A stretch of 64,000 nt of DNA, taken from Xanthomonas cassavae CFBP 4642. Its GTDB lineage: Bacteria > Pseudomonadota > Gammaproteobacteria > Xanthomonadales > Xanthomonadaceae. The DNA lies in assembly GCF_000454545.1 (NCBI RefSeq), contig NZ_CM002139.1, forward strand, positions 1,798,213 through 1,862,212, written 5' to 3'. Below are positions 9,536 to 17,741 of the stretch, one piece after another (position 1 is the first letter of the stretch; the number at the start of each line of letters is the position of its first letter). The notes beneath the pieces are model-generated. The model ran no database searches, was not told where the DNA came from, and was given only the letters and a program-made list of their open reading frames with translations. A program made the position numbers and the translations under genes.

Positions 9536-12199
9536 ATGCGTCTTCCCCTGGTGACCGCCATCGCACTGGCCCTGGTCGGTACAAGTCCGGCCGCCTCCGT
9601 GCTCGCCGCCACGGCCGCGCCGCCGAGCGCCGCCGCCTCGTCCATCACCACCCAGTTGCCGCGTACGGCCAAGCCCACGCATTACGCGGTGGAGATCACG
9701 CCGCATGCCGACAAGATGACGTTCGACGGCAAGGTCGCCATCGACATCAGCGTGCTGCAGGCCACCGACCGCATCGTGTTGCAGGCGGCCAACCTGAGCC
9801 TGGCGCGCGGCACGCTCACGCAAAAAGGCGGCAAGCCGCAAGCTGCCAAGGTCAGCACCGATGCCGAGGCGCAAACCGCCACGTTCGCGTTCGACAAGCC
9901 GCTGGCAGTGGGCGAGTACGTGCTGTCCATCGACTACAGCGGCGTGATCAACACGCAGGCCAACGGCTTGTTCGCGCTGGATTACACCACCGCGCAAGGT
10001 GCGCGCCGTGCGTTGTTCACCCAGTTCGAAAACTCCGATGCGCGCCGCTTCATTCCTTCCTGGGACGAGCCCAACTTCAAGGCCACCTTCGACCTGGCGA
10101 TCAATGCGCCGGCCGGGCAGATGGCGGTGAGCAACATGCCGGTGGCCTCGTCCAAGCCGGGCGCAAACGGGCGCACCCGCATCGCGTTCCAGACCTCGCC
10201 CAAGATGTCCACGTACCTGCTGTTCGTCAGCGTGGGCGATTTCGAGCGTGCCACCGTCACCGCCGACAACGGCACCGAGATCGGCGTCATCGCGCAGAAG
10301 GGCAAGGTCGACCAGGCGCAGTTCGCGCTGGAATCCGGCCGCGACGTGCTGCACGAATACAACGCCTATTTCGGCATCCCGTACCCGCTGCCCAAGCTGG
10401 ACAACATCGCCGCGCCCGGGCGCAGCCAGTTCTTCAGCGCCATGGAAAACTGGGGCGCGATCTTCACTTTCGAATACTCGTTGTTGCTGGATCCGGCGGT
10501 GGCCAACATCGACACCAAGCAAGGCGTGTTCACCGTCGCCGCGCATGAGATCGCGCACCAGTGGTTCGGCAACCTGGTGACCATGGCGTGGTGGGACGAC
10601 CTGTGGCTCAACGAAGGTTTCGCCAACTGGATGGAAGCGCGCACCACGGCAAAACTGCATCCGGAATGGGATATCGATAAGACCGGCCCGGCGCTGAAGA
10701 GCCGCGCGGCGATGCGGCGCGATGCGTATGCGACCACCCACCCGGTGGTGCAGCACGTGGCCACCGTGGAGCAGGCCAGCCAGGCCTTCGACGCCATCAC
10801 CTACCAGAAGGGTGAGGCGGTGATTGCCATGCTGGAAGACTACGTCGGCTCCGATCGCTGGCGCACCGGCGTGCGCAGCTACATCAAGCAGCACCAGTAC
10901 GGCAACGCGGTGACCGACCAGTTGTGGCAGCAGATCGATGCGGTGGCCCCGGGCAAGCAATTCACCCAGGTGGCGCACGACTTCACCCTGCAGCCGGGCG
11001 TGCCGTTGATCAAGGCCAGCAGCCGTTGCGTCGGCGGCCAGACCGCGGTGACGCTGGAGCAGGGCGAGTTCACTCTGGACCGCCCCGACAAGCAGCCGTT
11101 GCGCTGGCATGTGCCGGTGGTCCTGCGCAGCGGCAATGGCGCGCCGGTGCGCGTGCTGGTAGACGGCACCGCCCAGGTGCAGGTGCCCGGCTGCGACGCA
11201 CCGGTGGTGGTCAATGCCGGGCAAAAGGGCTACTTCCGCACCTGGTATGCGCCCGCGCAGTTCAAGGCGCTGACCGACAGGTTTGGACTGCTGCCGGTGG
11301 TGGACCAGGTAGGCGTGTTGAACGACACCAACGCACTGGCCGGTGCCGGCGTGCAGGCGCAGGCCGACGTGCTGGATCTCACCGCCCAGGTGGCGGCAGG
11401 GGCATCGCCCGATGTCTGGGACATGGTGGCCAGCATCTATGGCGATGTGGACGGCAGCTTCGAGCGTGATCCGGCTGCGCGCGCCACGTGGCGTGCCTAT
11501 GCCGTGCCGCGGCTGTCGGCCGAATTCGCAACGCTGGGCTGGGACAAGCGCGATGGCGATTCGGCGCAGATCCAGCAGTTGCGTACCCGCCTGATCGCCA
11601 CCCTCAGCGACATGGGCGATGCGGCTGTGATCGCCGAGGCGCGCCGGCGCTTTGCCGCCTTTCAGGCCAACCCCGCCTCGCTGTCGCCGGAGCTGCGCGA
11701 CAGCGTGCTGGGCGCGGTTGCGCACAATGCCGACGCCGCCACCTGGGACGCCTTGCATGCCTTGGCCAGGCAGGAAACCTCGTCGATGGTGCGCGACACC
11801 TATTACGACTTCCTCTCCATGCCCAACAACGAGGCACTGGCCAGGCGCGCGCTGGAACTGGCGTTGACAGCCGAGCCGGGCGCCACCACCGGTGCGAGCA
11901 TGATCGACCGGGTCGCTTCCCGGCACCCGGAGCTTGCCTTCGACTTCGCGGTGGCGCATCGCACGCAGGTGGACACCCTGGTGGACTCCACCTCGCGTGC
12001 CCGCTACTACCCCGGCCTGGGCATGGGCTCGGCCGAGCTTGCCACCGCCGACCGGATCAAGGCCTATGCCGAGCAGTACATCGCACCCACCTCGCGGCAG
12101 GCCGCAGACAACGCCATCAACACGATCCAGACGCGGGTGAAGCTGCGGGCGGCCTCGCTGCCGCAGATCAAGGCATGGTTGAAAGCGCGCAAGCGCTGA
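9536..12199 (+). CDS. Exported M1-family aminopeptidase (PepN-like)
   Basis: An 887-residue zinc aminopeptidase. An N-terminal signal peptide (about residues 1-29, ending near SVLAATA) indicates export. The substrate-anchoring motif appears as SAMENWG, and the zinc site HEIAHQW (about 337-343) with the third ligand in NEGFANW (about 360) is intact. A large helical C-terminal domain completes the family length. It removes N-terminal residues from peptides in the periplasm or outside the cell. The start is placed at the signal-peptide methionine; longer frames upstream run through purA and are not real. Confidence 0.93.
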   Translation: MRLPLVTAIALALVGTSPAASVLAATAAPPSAAASSITTQLPRTAKPTHYAVEITPHADKMTFDGKVAIDISVLQATDRIVLQAANLSLARGTLTQKGGKPQAAKVSTDAEAQTATFAFDKPLAVGEYVLSIDYSGVINTQANGLFALDYTTAQGARRALFTQFENSDARRFIPSWDEPNFKATFDLAINAPAGQMAVSNMPVASSKPGANGRTRIAFQTSPKMSTYLLFVSVGDFERATVTADNGTEIGVIAQKGKVDQAQFALESGRDVLHEYNAYFGIPYPLPKLDNIAAPGRSQFFSAMENWGAIFTFEYSLLLDPAVANIDTKQGVFTVAAHEIAHQWFGNLVTMAWWDDLWLNEGFANWMEARTTAKLHPEWDIDKTGPALKSRAAMRRDAYATTHPVVQHVATVEQASQAFDAITYQKGEAVIAMLEDYVGSDRWRTGVRSYIKQHQYGNAVTDQLWQQIDAVAPGKQFTQVAHDFTLQPGVPLIKASSRCVGGQTAVTLEQGEFTLDRPDKQPLRWHVPVVLRSGNGAPVRVLVDGTAQVQVPGCDAPVVVNAGQKGYFRTWYAPAQFKALTDRFGLLPVVDQVGVLNDTNALAGAGVQAQADVLDLTAQVAAGASPDVWDMVASIYGDVDGSFERDPAARATWRAYAVPRLSAEFATLGWDKRDGDSAQIQQLRTRLIATLSDMGDAAVIAEARRRFAAFQANPASLSPELRDSVLGAVAHNADAATWDALHALARQETSSMVRDTYYDFLSMPNNEALARRALELALTAEPGATTGASMIDRVASRHPELAFDFAVAHRTQVDTLVDSTSRARYYPGLGMGSAELATADRIKAYAEQYIAPTSRQAADNAINTIQTRVKLRAASLPQIKAWLKARKR

Positions 12200-12225
12200 G
12201 CGTTGCGGTCATCGCAGCACAGGAT

Positions 12226-12253
12226 AAAGCCCGGCCTTGCCGGGCTTTTTCTT
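12226..12253 (+). terminator. Rho-independent terminator
   Basis: AAAGCCCGGC-CTT-GCCGGGCTTT followed by TT-C-TTT. A classical terminator 26 bases after the aminopeptidase stop. Confidence 0.88.
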
Positions 12254-12282
12254 TGCCGCGCCGGCAGTCACCTAGAGGTGGG

Positions 12283-12423
12283 AGCGAGGTTGCCGAGCAG
12301 CGTGATGCCGGCATCGTGGCGTCCGGGAAGACCATCGCCTGGGACGACATGCGTGGCTATCTGGAAAAGCGCATGGCCGGCGAGCCGGCAAAGCGTCCCA
12401 CGGCCCGCAAACTAGCCCGGTAG
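12283..12423 (+). pseudogene. Antitoxin remnant (C-terminal part)
   Basis: About 46 codons ending at 12423 read like the C-terminal tail of a small antitoxin, including GKTIAWDDMRGYLEKRM, with no start codon or N-terminal DNA-binding part. The sequence before it is the aminopeptidase terminator. It is directly followed by a frameshifted ParE-like toxin, so the two are probably the decayed halves of one type II module. Assignment rests on layout and this short motif. Confidence 0.5.
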
Positions 12424-12424
12424 C

Positions 12425-12717
12425 ATGGCGCGTATCGCGCTGGCACCGGAGGTTGCGCAAGATCTTGAGCGGATCTTCGACCAGCTCCAGCGCCATGAGG
12501 CCGCACATGTCACAGCACGCCTGCACGAGATCATTGCGGCAATCGACGTGCTGGAAACCAATCCGCTGATCGGCCGGCCGGCGGCGACAAGCGCGAACTG
12601 GTGATCGGTCACGGCGCGCACGGCAATCTGGCGCTGTACTGCCATGTCGCGCAGATCGACACGGTGTTTGTGCTGGCCGTTCGCTCGCAACGTGAGGCGG
12701 GCTTTGCGGGGCCATGA
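12425..12717 (+). pseudogene. RelE/ParE-type toxin, frameshifted
   Basis: The first frame (from ATG 12425) gives a ParE-like start, MARIALAPEVAQDLERIF, through LIGRPA. Near 12585 the frame must drop by one to continue with DKRELVIGHGAHG and TVFVLAVRSQREAGF before the stop at 12715-12717. Both halves together match the usual ParE layout of about 97 residues, including the late RxxRE motif. A single-base deletion therefore inactivates the toxin. Its antitoxin is truncated just upstream. Confidence 0.72.
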
Positions 12718-12763
12718 TGTTCGCAGTTCCCTCATCGCCGTAGCCAAGGCAGGCGTCGCCGCG

Positions 12764-13477
12764 TCATGCCCCAAACGCACCATCGATCGTATGCATCGCC
12801 CCGGTGACAAAGCTCGCTTCCGGGCCTGCCAGCCAGGCCACCATGCCGGCCACTTCGTCGGCGCGGCCGTGGCGTTTGATCGCCATGAAGCTGTGCATCA
12901 GGTCTTTCATCGGCCCGTTTTCCGGGTTGGCATCGGTATCGATCGGGCCCGGTTGCACCACGTTGATGGTGATGCCACGCGGCCCGAAGTCGCGGGCCAG
13001 CCCGCGCGCCAGCCCTTGCAGCGCGGATTTGCTCAGCGCGTAGGACGCCATGCCGGGCAGCGGCATGCGGTCGCCGTTGACCGAGCCAATCACGATGATC
13101 CGCCCGCCGGGCGGCATCTGCCGCGCTGCCTCCACGGCGGCGTGGTAAGGCGCGTGCACGTTGATGCGGAACAGCCGGTCCACGGCGTCCGGATCCTGGT
13201 CCAGCGCATCGCCGAACAGCGCGATGCCGGAGTTAACCACCAGCACATCCAGCGGCCCGCTGCGGCGCACCGTGTCGATGACCGCATCGCGGTCGGCGCT
13301 GTCGGCCAGCACCGCGGTGCTGCCGGTGTCACCGGCCAGGCGCTGCGCCGCGTCGGCAGAACCGGCATAGGTAAACGTCACCCGTGCGCCCTCGGCCACG
13401 AAGCGCCGCACGATGGCGGCCCCAATCCCCCGGCTACCACCGAGCACCAGCACCGACTTGTCTTTGAATGCTGACAT
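12764..13477 (-). CDS. bdcA: BdcA-like SDR, c-di-GMP-linked biofilm dispersal
   Basis: A 237-residue short-chain dehydrogenase-like protein. The nucleotide motif GGSRGIG (13-19), Ser132 and Tyr146/Lys150 (YALSK) are all present. The C-terminal block AGPEASFVTGAMHTIDGAFG and the QPGPIDTDANPENGPM segment closely resemble E. coli BdcA, which binds cyclic di-GMP and promotes biofilm dispersal. A divergent TetR gene similar to BdcR adjoins, as in E. coli. The ATG at 13477 (MSAFKDKSVL) is preferred over one five codons earlier because it matches the family start. It could act as a classical oxidoreductase, since the catalytic residues remain. Confidence 0.88.
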   Translation of the reverse strand: MSAFKDKSVLVLGGSRGIGAAIVRRFVAEGARVTFTYAGSADAAQRLAGDTGSTAVLADSADRDAVIDTVRRSGPLDVLVVNSGIALFGDALDQDPDAVDRLFRINVHAPYHAAVEAARQMPPGGRIIVIGSVNGDRMPLPGMASYALSKSALQGLARGLARDFGPRGITINVVQPGPIDTDANPENGPMKDLMHSFMAIKRHGRADEVAGMVAWLAGPEASFVTGAMHTIDGAFGA

Positions 13478-13491
13478 GCACTCACCTCGCA

Positions 13492-13517
13492 ATTAATGTA
13501 GCGAGTAATACATAATA
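13492..13517. promoter_or_regulatory. Candidate BdcR operator between bdcA and bdcR
   Basis: An imperfect inverted repeat, ATTAATGTA and TACATAATA around an 8-base centre, lies in the AT-rich 71-base gap between the divergent genes. This is where a TetR repressor would control both directions. Confidence 0.5.
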
Positions 13518-13548
13518 GATTTCGCCTGCCGTCAAGAGTTTTGTAACT

Positions 13549-14145
13549 ATGACTACAGAAACCCCCCGGGCCCGCGGCCGGCCGCGGGCGTTCGACCCGG
13601 ACCAAGCGGTCGCCACCGCGCAGCAGCTGTTCCATGCGCGCGGCTACGACGCACTGAGCGTGGCCGACCTCACCCAGGCACTGGGCATCAACCCGCCCAG
13701 CTTCTACGCCGCCTTCGGCAGCAAGGCCGGCCTGTACGCGCGCATCCTCGACCGCTATGCGCAGACCGGGGCCATCCCGTTGCCCCAGATCCTGGACACC
13801 GCCCGCCCGCTGGCGGACGCCCTGGCCGACGTACTGGAGCAGGCCGCCCGCTGCTACGCCGCAGACCCCGTCGCCACCGGCTGCCTGGTGCTGGAAGGCA
13901 CGCGCAGCAACGACGCGCAGGCACGCGAGGCCGCCTGCAGTTTTCATGTCGCAGCCCAGGAGTTGATTCGCTCCCACATCGCCAAGCAGTGCCCGCATGA
14001 CGCAGACCGGCTGGCGGATTTCGTCAGCACCACCATGGCCGGGCTGTCCGCCAGCGCCCGGCATGGGCAGAGCCTGGAGCGTCTGTTGGCGAGTGCGCGC
14101 TTGGCGGGGGAGGCGCTTCGGGTGGCGCTACGCGGAATTGGGTGA
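13549..14145 (+). CDS. bdcR: TetR-family regulator, BdcR-like
   Basis: A 198-residue repressor. The N-terminal helix-turn-helix (about residues 12-55) includes VADLTQALGINPPSFYAAFGSKAGLY, closely like the E. coli bdcA repressor, and the ligand domain contains CLVLEGTRSNDAQAR. It lies divergently 71 bases from bdcA and presumably represses it. No RBS stands out before the ATG. The ligand is unknown. Confidence 0.87.
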   Translation: MTTETPRARGRPRAFDPDQAVATAQQLFHARGYDALSVADLTQALGINPPSFYAAFGSKAGLYARILDRYAQTGAIPLPQILDTARPLADALADVLEQAARCYAADPVATGCLVLEGTRSNDAQAREAACSFHVAAQELIRSHIAKQCPHDADRLADFVSTTMAGLSASARHGQSLERLLASARLAGEALRVALRGIG

Positions 14146-14235
14146 GCGTGTCTGGCTTCCGCCATTGAGCGGTAGACCCTCGTTTAGTCAGAGCGCTTAG
14201 CGAAGACTGCTTGCAAAAAAAGCTCTCTCGCTGGA

Positions 14236-14261
14236 TATTCCATATTCCGGAATATGGAATA
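14236..14261. promoter_or_regulatory. 26-bp perfect palindrome before HTH gene
   Basis: Positions 14236-14248 are the exact reverse complement of 14249-14261. Each half holds two TATTCC units seven bases apart, giving four half-sites. It ends 13 bases before the GTG start of the HTH gene and overlaps its expected promoter or RBS zone, so it is probably the autoregulatory operator. Confidence 0.8.
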
Positions 14262-14274
14262 AGGCGGTTCGGCT

Positions 14275-14805
14275 GTGGAACTGAAGCCCCAGGATCTGGT
14301 GGTGCTGTACAAGCAGGTCGCCCAGGCGGGCCAGGTCTGGACGTATGCATCCCTTGGAGAAGCGCTGGGCATGAGCCCGTCTCAGGTGCATCGCAGCGTC
14401 AAGCGCGCGGTGGCATCCGGCTTGGCGCTGGAAAAAAGCCGTGGCGAGTGGGAGACGGTACGCACAGCGCTGCATGAATTTGCGGTCCACGGCGTGCGCT
14501 ATGCCTTTCCTGCCGTCATCGGGCCGCTAAGGCGTGGCATTCCTACGGCCTTCGGCGTGCCCCCACTGTCCATTGCCATTTCCAGCTCCCCAGGGGATGC
14601 ACCGGTGTGGCCAAGCGCGCAGGGCACGGCCAAAGGCCCCAGCTTGTCGCCGTTGTCGGCCGGTGCGCCCAACGCTGCGCTGGCCGACCCTGCCTTGCAC
14701 CAACTGCTGGCGCTGCAGGACGCCCTACGCAGCGGGCGTGCCCGCGAGCGCACGCTGGCAGCAAGCTATCTCAAACAACTGCTGAGGCTTGGCGATGCGC
14801 TCTGA
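14275..14805 (+). CDS. HTH protein paired with nucleotidyltransferase
   Basis: A 176-residue protein. A winged-helix/MarR-like DNA-binding region occupies about residues 5-60, with YASLGEALGMSPSQVHRSVKRAVASGL as the helix-turn-helix. A Pro/Ser/Ala-rich linker (about 100-140) leads to a short helical C-terminus. The GTG start follows AAGG by 10 bases and lies just past a 26-bp palindrome, probably its own binding site. The stop overlaps the nucleotidyltransferase start by 11 bases, so the two are translationally coupled. By analogy with AbiEi/AbiEii it may be the antitoxin or regulator of that pair; this is inference. Confidence 0.75.
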   Translation: MELKPQDLVVLYKQVAQAGQVWTYASLGEALGMSPSQVHRSVKRAVASGLALEKSRGEWETVRTALHEFAVHGVRYAFPAVIGPLRRGIPTAFGVPPLSIAISSSPGDAPVWPSAQGTAKGPSLSPLSAGAPNAALADPALHQLLALQDALRSGRARERTLAASYLKQLLRLGDAL

Positions 14806-15481
14806 CGATCCTAATTTGCCGCACCTGCTTGTGATTGCGAATGCATTGGGCGAGCTTTGCGAACACGTAGTCTTCCTCGGCGGAGCAGTCGTTGGCCTGC
14901 TGGTATCCGATCCATTGGCGGAAAGCGTCCGCGCCACCTATGACGTCGATGCGGTGGTCAATCTTGATTGGTCCCGGTTCCGCGGTATCGAGGCGCGTGT
15001 GGAATCGCAGGGCTTTGCGCGCGAGATGCAGAGCGGTGTCGTCTGCCGCTGGGTACACGAAGCGTCGGGCGTCCTCTTCGACCTGATGCCGGTGGATGCC
15101 GGCGTGCTTGGCTTCTCCAACCGCTGGTACGCCCATGCTGTAGAGACGGCCCAAGTGGTGGCCTTGAGCGATCGCCTGTCCATCCGCCTGGTGACAGCGA
15201 CAGCATTCGTGGCGACCAAGCTCGAAGCCTTCGTTACCCGGGGCAACAGCGACTTCCTTTCCAGTCACGACCTGGAGGACGTTCTCAATGTCATCGATGG
15301 CCGGGCCGAGCTGGTGGAAGAGTTTGCCGTGGAGCATGCAGACCTTCGGCATTGGGTTGCCGACGTGTTCGTGGGGCTGGTGGATAACCCGGCTTTTGTG
15401 AACGCGTTGCCGGGATTGGTCGCCGAACCGGAGCGCGCAAGCGTCGTGCTTCAGCGTCTAGGTACCATTGCATCAGCGTAG
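14795..15481 (+). CDS. Nucleotidyltransferase-fold protein, AbiEii-like
   Basis: A 228-residue protein with a polymerase-beta-type nucleotidyltransferase signature: Gly29-Gly30, then Asp50-x-Asp52 (TYDVDAVV) and a third acidic residue at Asp97 (LFDLMPVD). A later TKLEAF segment and SSHDLEDVLNVIDGR resemble the conserved helices of AbiEii/MenT-type enzymes. The glycine-to-acid spacing is longer than in MNT proteins, so the subfamily is uncertain. Related toxins transfer nucleotides to tRNA or proteins. It overlaps the upstream HTH gene by 11 bases. Either ATG 14795 or 14789 could be the start. Confidence 0.72.
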   Translation: MRSDDPNLPHLLVIANALGELCEHVVFLGGAVVGLLVSDPLAESVRATYDVDAVVNLDWSRFRGIEARVESQGFAREMQSGVVCRWVHEASGVLFDLMPVDAGVLGFSNRWYAHAVETAQVVALSDRLSIRLVTATAFVATKLEAFVTRGNSDFLSSHDLEDVLNVIDGRAELVEEFAVEHADLRHWVADVFVGLVDNPAFVNALPGLVAEPERASVVLQRLGTIASA

Positions 15482-15536
15482 CTGCGACATCGTCGGCTTA
15501 GGTCTGCAAAGAAAACCTTGAAGCACCGCCGCCCGC

Positions 15537-15555
15537 TTGCGATGATGCATCGCAA
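15537..15555. promoter_or_regulatory. Inverted repeat upstream of toxin-antitoxin pair
   Basis: TTGCGATG-ATG-CATCGCAA, perfect 8-bp arms, 21 bases before the antitoxin start. A probable autoregulatory operator. Confidence 0.55.
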
Positions 15556-15576
15556 CTGCAACGCACTGGGCCTGCC

Positions 15577-15840
15577 ATGAAATCCGCATCTCTTCCATCG
15601 CTTCGGGTAGACCCGGCGCTGCGCCAAGCGGCCGAGGCCGTGTTGCAAGAGGGCGAGACGCTGTCCAGCTTCGTCGAGCACTCCGTGCGCGCCCAGGTGC
15701 AGCAGCGGCAGCAGCAGGAAGCCTTCATTGCGCGCGGGCTGGCCTCGCGTGACAGCGCCAAGGCATCAAACCGATATAGCGACGCGAAGGATGTGCTGGC
15801 CGGGCTGCATTCCCAACTGGACAAGGCGCGCAAGGGCTAA
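15577..15840 (+). CDS. Ribbon-helix-helix-like antitoxin (YlcI/YnfO type)
   Basis: An 87-residue small protein. The N-terminus LPSLRVDPALRQAAEAVL followed by ETLSSFVEHSVRAQVQQR has the strand-helix-helix spacing of ribbon-helix-helix antitoxins. The C-terminus is charged, as expected for the toxin-neutralising tail. It ends six bases before a ParE-like toxin gene and has an inverted repeat just upstream, so repression by antitoxin or complex is likely. Confidence 0.78.
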   Translation: MKSASLPSLRVDPALRQAAEAVLQEGETLSSFVEHSVRAQVQQRQQQEAFIARGLASRDSAKASNRYSDAKDVLAGLHSQLDKARKG

Positions 15841-15846
15841 GCCAAG

Positions 15847-16155
15847 GTGGGATTTTCCGTCCGCTTCACTCAGGAAGCGCGCGACGATCTCGTGCGTCTT
15901 TACGACTGGCTGCTACAGCGTGCCAAAGGCGACTTCACCGTGGCCGAGCGCGCGCTGCAGGCCATCCGCGACGGCGTCACCGTGCTCGAACTAGCCCCGT
16001 TGAGCTGCCGCAAGGCGGGGTTGGCGGACCCGTTCTTGCGGGAGCTGGTGATCGGCTTCGGTGCCAGCGGTTATGTGCTGCTGTTTGAGGTTGAAAGCGA
16101 TCAGGTCGTCACCGTTTTGGCAGTCAGGCATCAGCGTGAAGACGACTATCATTAA
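15847..16155 (+). CDS. RelE/ParE-family toxin
   Basis: A 102-residue toxin with the RelE/ParE fold pattern: start VRFTQEARDDLVRLYDWL, central REL(V)IGFGASGYVLLFEV, and the late VLAVRHQREDDY block. The frame is intact, unlike the ParE relative at 12425. The GTG start follows the antitoxin stop by six bases, indicating one transcript. ParE members poison gyrase and RelE members cut mRNA; the sequence alone does not decide. Downstream is an AT-richer stretch (16156-16427) with no gene, leading to the IS element. Confidence 0.85.
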   Translation: MGFSVRFTQEARDDLVRLYDWLLQRAKGDFTVAERALQAIRDGVTVLELAPLSCRKAGLADPFLRELVIGFGASGYVLLFEVESDQVVTVLAVRHQREDDYH

Positions 16156-16427
16156 GCACGGTGTTAGCGCCAACGTCGTGCCACAGGGGAAGTAGATGGC
16201 CAATATCAGCAGGCGCCGCAGCTGCTAGCGTGTGCGCTCGTTGTTCTGTGCTCTAAAAGGTTGCCAGGGAAATGCACATCATAAGTTGCCGGATTGAATG
16301 GATGAGTTTGCTTGGAACATAATCTTACACCTCACCAATCCAAGTATTTTGCATGGCTACTTACGCGTCGTGCGGCGGGCGACTCCGTGGAATCACTAGC
16401 CTCAACGCTGGTTGACTCACAGGTTGA

Positions 16428-17499
16428 CCTGATTAGCCCCGACTCTCAGCCATGAAAATTGCTCGCTGCACGTAAAACCGGCTCTGGGCATGGTGTGGAT
16501 TGCATCATGGCCGTGGCAAGTCGTGGCAGCATCTCGCGCAAGCGGAATCGACGATTAAAACGATAGGCCGCTTCTCCCAGGTAACGCCTTGCGTATTTGC
16601 CTTGCGCGATGGCGTGATACACGCCACTGATGGCGCGTTTGAGATTGCCCAGCACCACGTTGAGCCAACGTGCACCGGCCGTTTCGGTCGCGGCACGACC
16701 ACCGCCAGTGTCCAGCGTGGTGTGCGCGTGGCCGGCGTCTTCTAGCCGGCGGAAGCAGGCCAGCCCATCGGTGTAGACCTCGCATTCGGGCGCCAAGCGA
16801 CGGGCAATCCAGTCCTGCAGCGAGGTGTTGTCGAAGCTGCGCACCGGCTCGATCACCACAAAGCGCGGCGCGGTGAAGGTGGCATCGGTCTGCACCGCAA
16901 TCAGGAACGCTTGTTTGTTCTCCGATCCGCGTCCGGCCTTGCCACCGTTACGCTCGCCGCCGAGATAGGCATCGTCGATCTGCACGAAACCCGCCAGTTT
17001 CCGCATGGATTCGCGCTCGGCCATAACCTGCATGATCTTGTGTTTCATCCGCCAGGCCGTCTTGTAGTTGACGCCCAGATGCCGCATCAACTCCAGCGCG
17101 GCCATGTTGGTTTTGGTCGAGGTCAGCAGGTGCAACGCCAGCATCCAGGTGCGCAGCGGCAGCTTGGTGCCTTCGAACATCGTGCCTGCAATCAGGCTGG
17201 TCTGATGCCGGCACGCGCTGCATTGGTAGTAGATCGCAGCACCCCGCTTGAAACGCGAGCGCACGCGTCCGGCACAAACAGGGCAACGAAAGCCTTGCGG
17301 CCAGCGCCACTTGTAAAGCGCGCGATAGCACTTGGCTTCGGTGCCGTAGGACGCGAAGAACTCAGGCATCGACAATCCCGCTTGGAACTGCACGGCATTG
17401 ATACTCATCACGCCACCTCGTTGGCTTCAGGTGACAGCAGCATCCACCCAGCGCGGCGCAGATCCTGCGACAGGCGGCTGATGGTCAGGGCTAATCAGG
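16428..17499 (-). mobile_element. IS1595-family insertion sequence (ISXo2-like)
   Basis: A complete element of about 1.07 kb, bounded by 24-bp imperfect terminal inverted repeats at 16428-16451 and 17476-17499 that share CCTGATTAGCCC and differ at three positions. It encodes one transposase on the minus strand. The flanking 8-base sequences do not match, so the target duplication typical of this family is not visible. Confidence 0.88.
16446..17411 (-). CDS. IS1595-family transposase
   Basis: A 321-residue DDE-type transposase. An N-terminal zinc ribbon (CPVC...CSAC) precedes the DDE domain, with the first acid region in FVQIDDAYLGGERNGG and the second in VYTDGLACF. Full length and in frame, so it could be active. 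It fills nearly all of the element between the inverted repeats. Related ISXo2-like copies are common in Xanthomonas genomes. Confidence 0.93.
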   Translation of the reverse strand: MMSINAVQFQAGLSMPEFFASYGTEAKCYRALYKWRWPQGFRCPVCAGRVRSRFKRGAAIYYQCSACRHQTSLIAGTMFEGTKLPLRTWMLALHLLTSTKTNMAALELMRHLGVNYKTAWRMKHKIMQVMAERESMRKLAGFVQIDDAYLGGERNGGKAGRGSENKQAFLIAVQTDATFTAPRFVVIEPVRSFDNTSLQDWIARRLAPECEVYTDGLACFRRLEDAGHAHTTLDTGGGRAATETAGARWLNVVLGNLKRAISGVYHAIAQGKYARRYLGEAAYRFNRRFRLREMLPRLATAMMQSTPCPEPVLRAASNFHG

Positions 17500-17556
17500 A
17501 GGCGGCTTGTGGATTACCTGCGATTTGAGGTGTGCGAATAAGATCTTCGGTTTTAC

Positions 17557-17651
17557 TTGACAGCTCAGGATGCCGATAGCAATCTTTCCGTACGGAGCCT
17601 CGAAACTCCGCTTACAGCGGTACCCACCTCCGTCATATCGGTGGGTTTTTT
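17557..17651 (+). ncRNA. Candidate small RNA with terminator
   Basis: TTGACA (17557-17562), a perfect -35, is followed by a weak -10 (AGCAAT at 17578-17583). The predicted transcript from about 17590 has two hairpins: CGGAG (17593-17597) with CTCCG (17606-17610), loop CCUCGAAA, then ACCCACC/GGTGGGT (17622-17646) ending in six T residues. There is no open frame. Segment 17594-17618 is nearly complementary to 17742-17764 in the leader of the next gene, so it may pair with that mRNA or fold with it in cis. A known Xanthomonas RNA such as ptaRNA1 was not ruled out. Confidence 0.55.
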
Positions 17652-17741
17652 GTGCCTGCATGTTCTGTGGGTGCAACCGACGCGATGCTCTGTGTCGGGA
17701 GGGCGGCTAATACAACACCCGCAAGGGGAATACGCCCGCCG

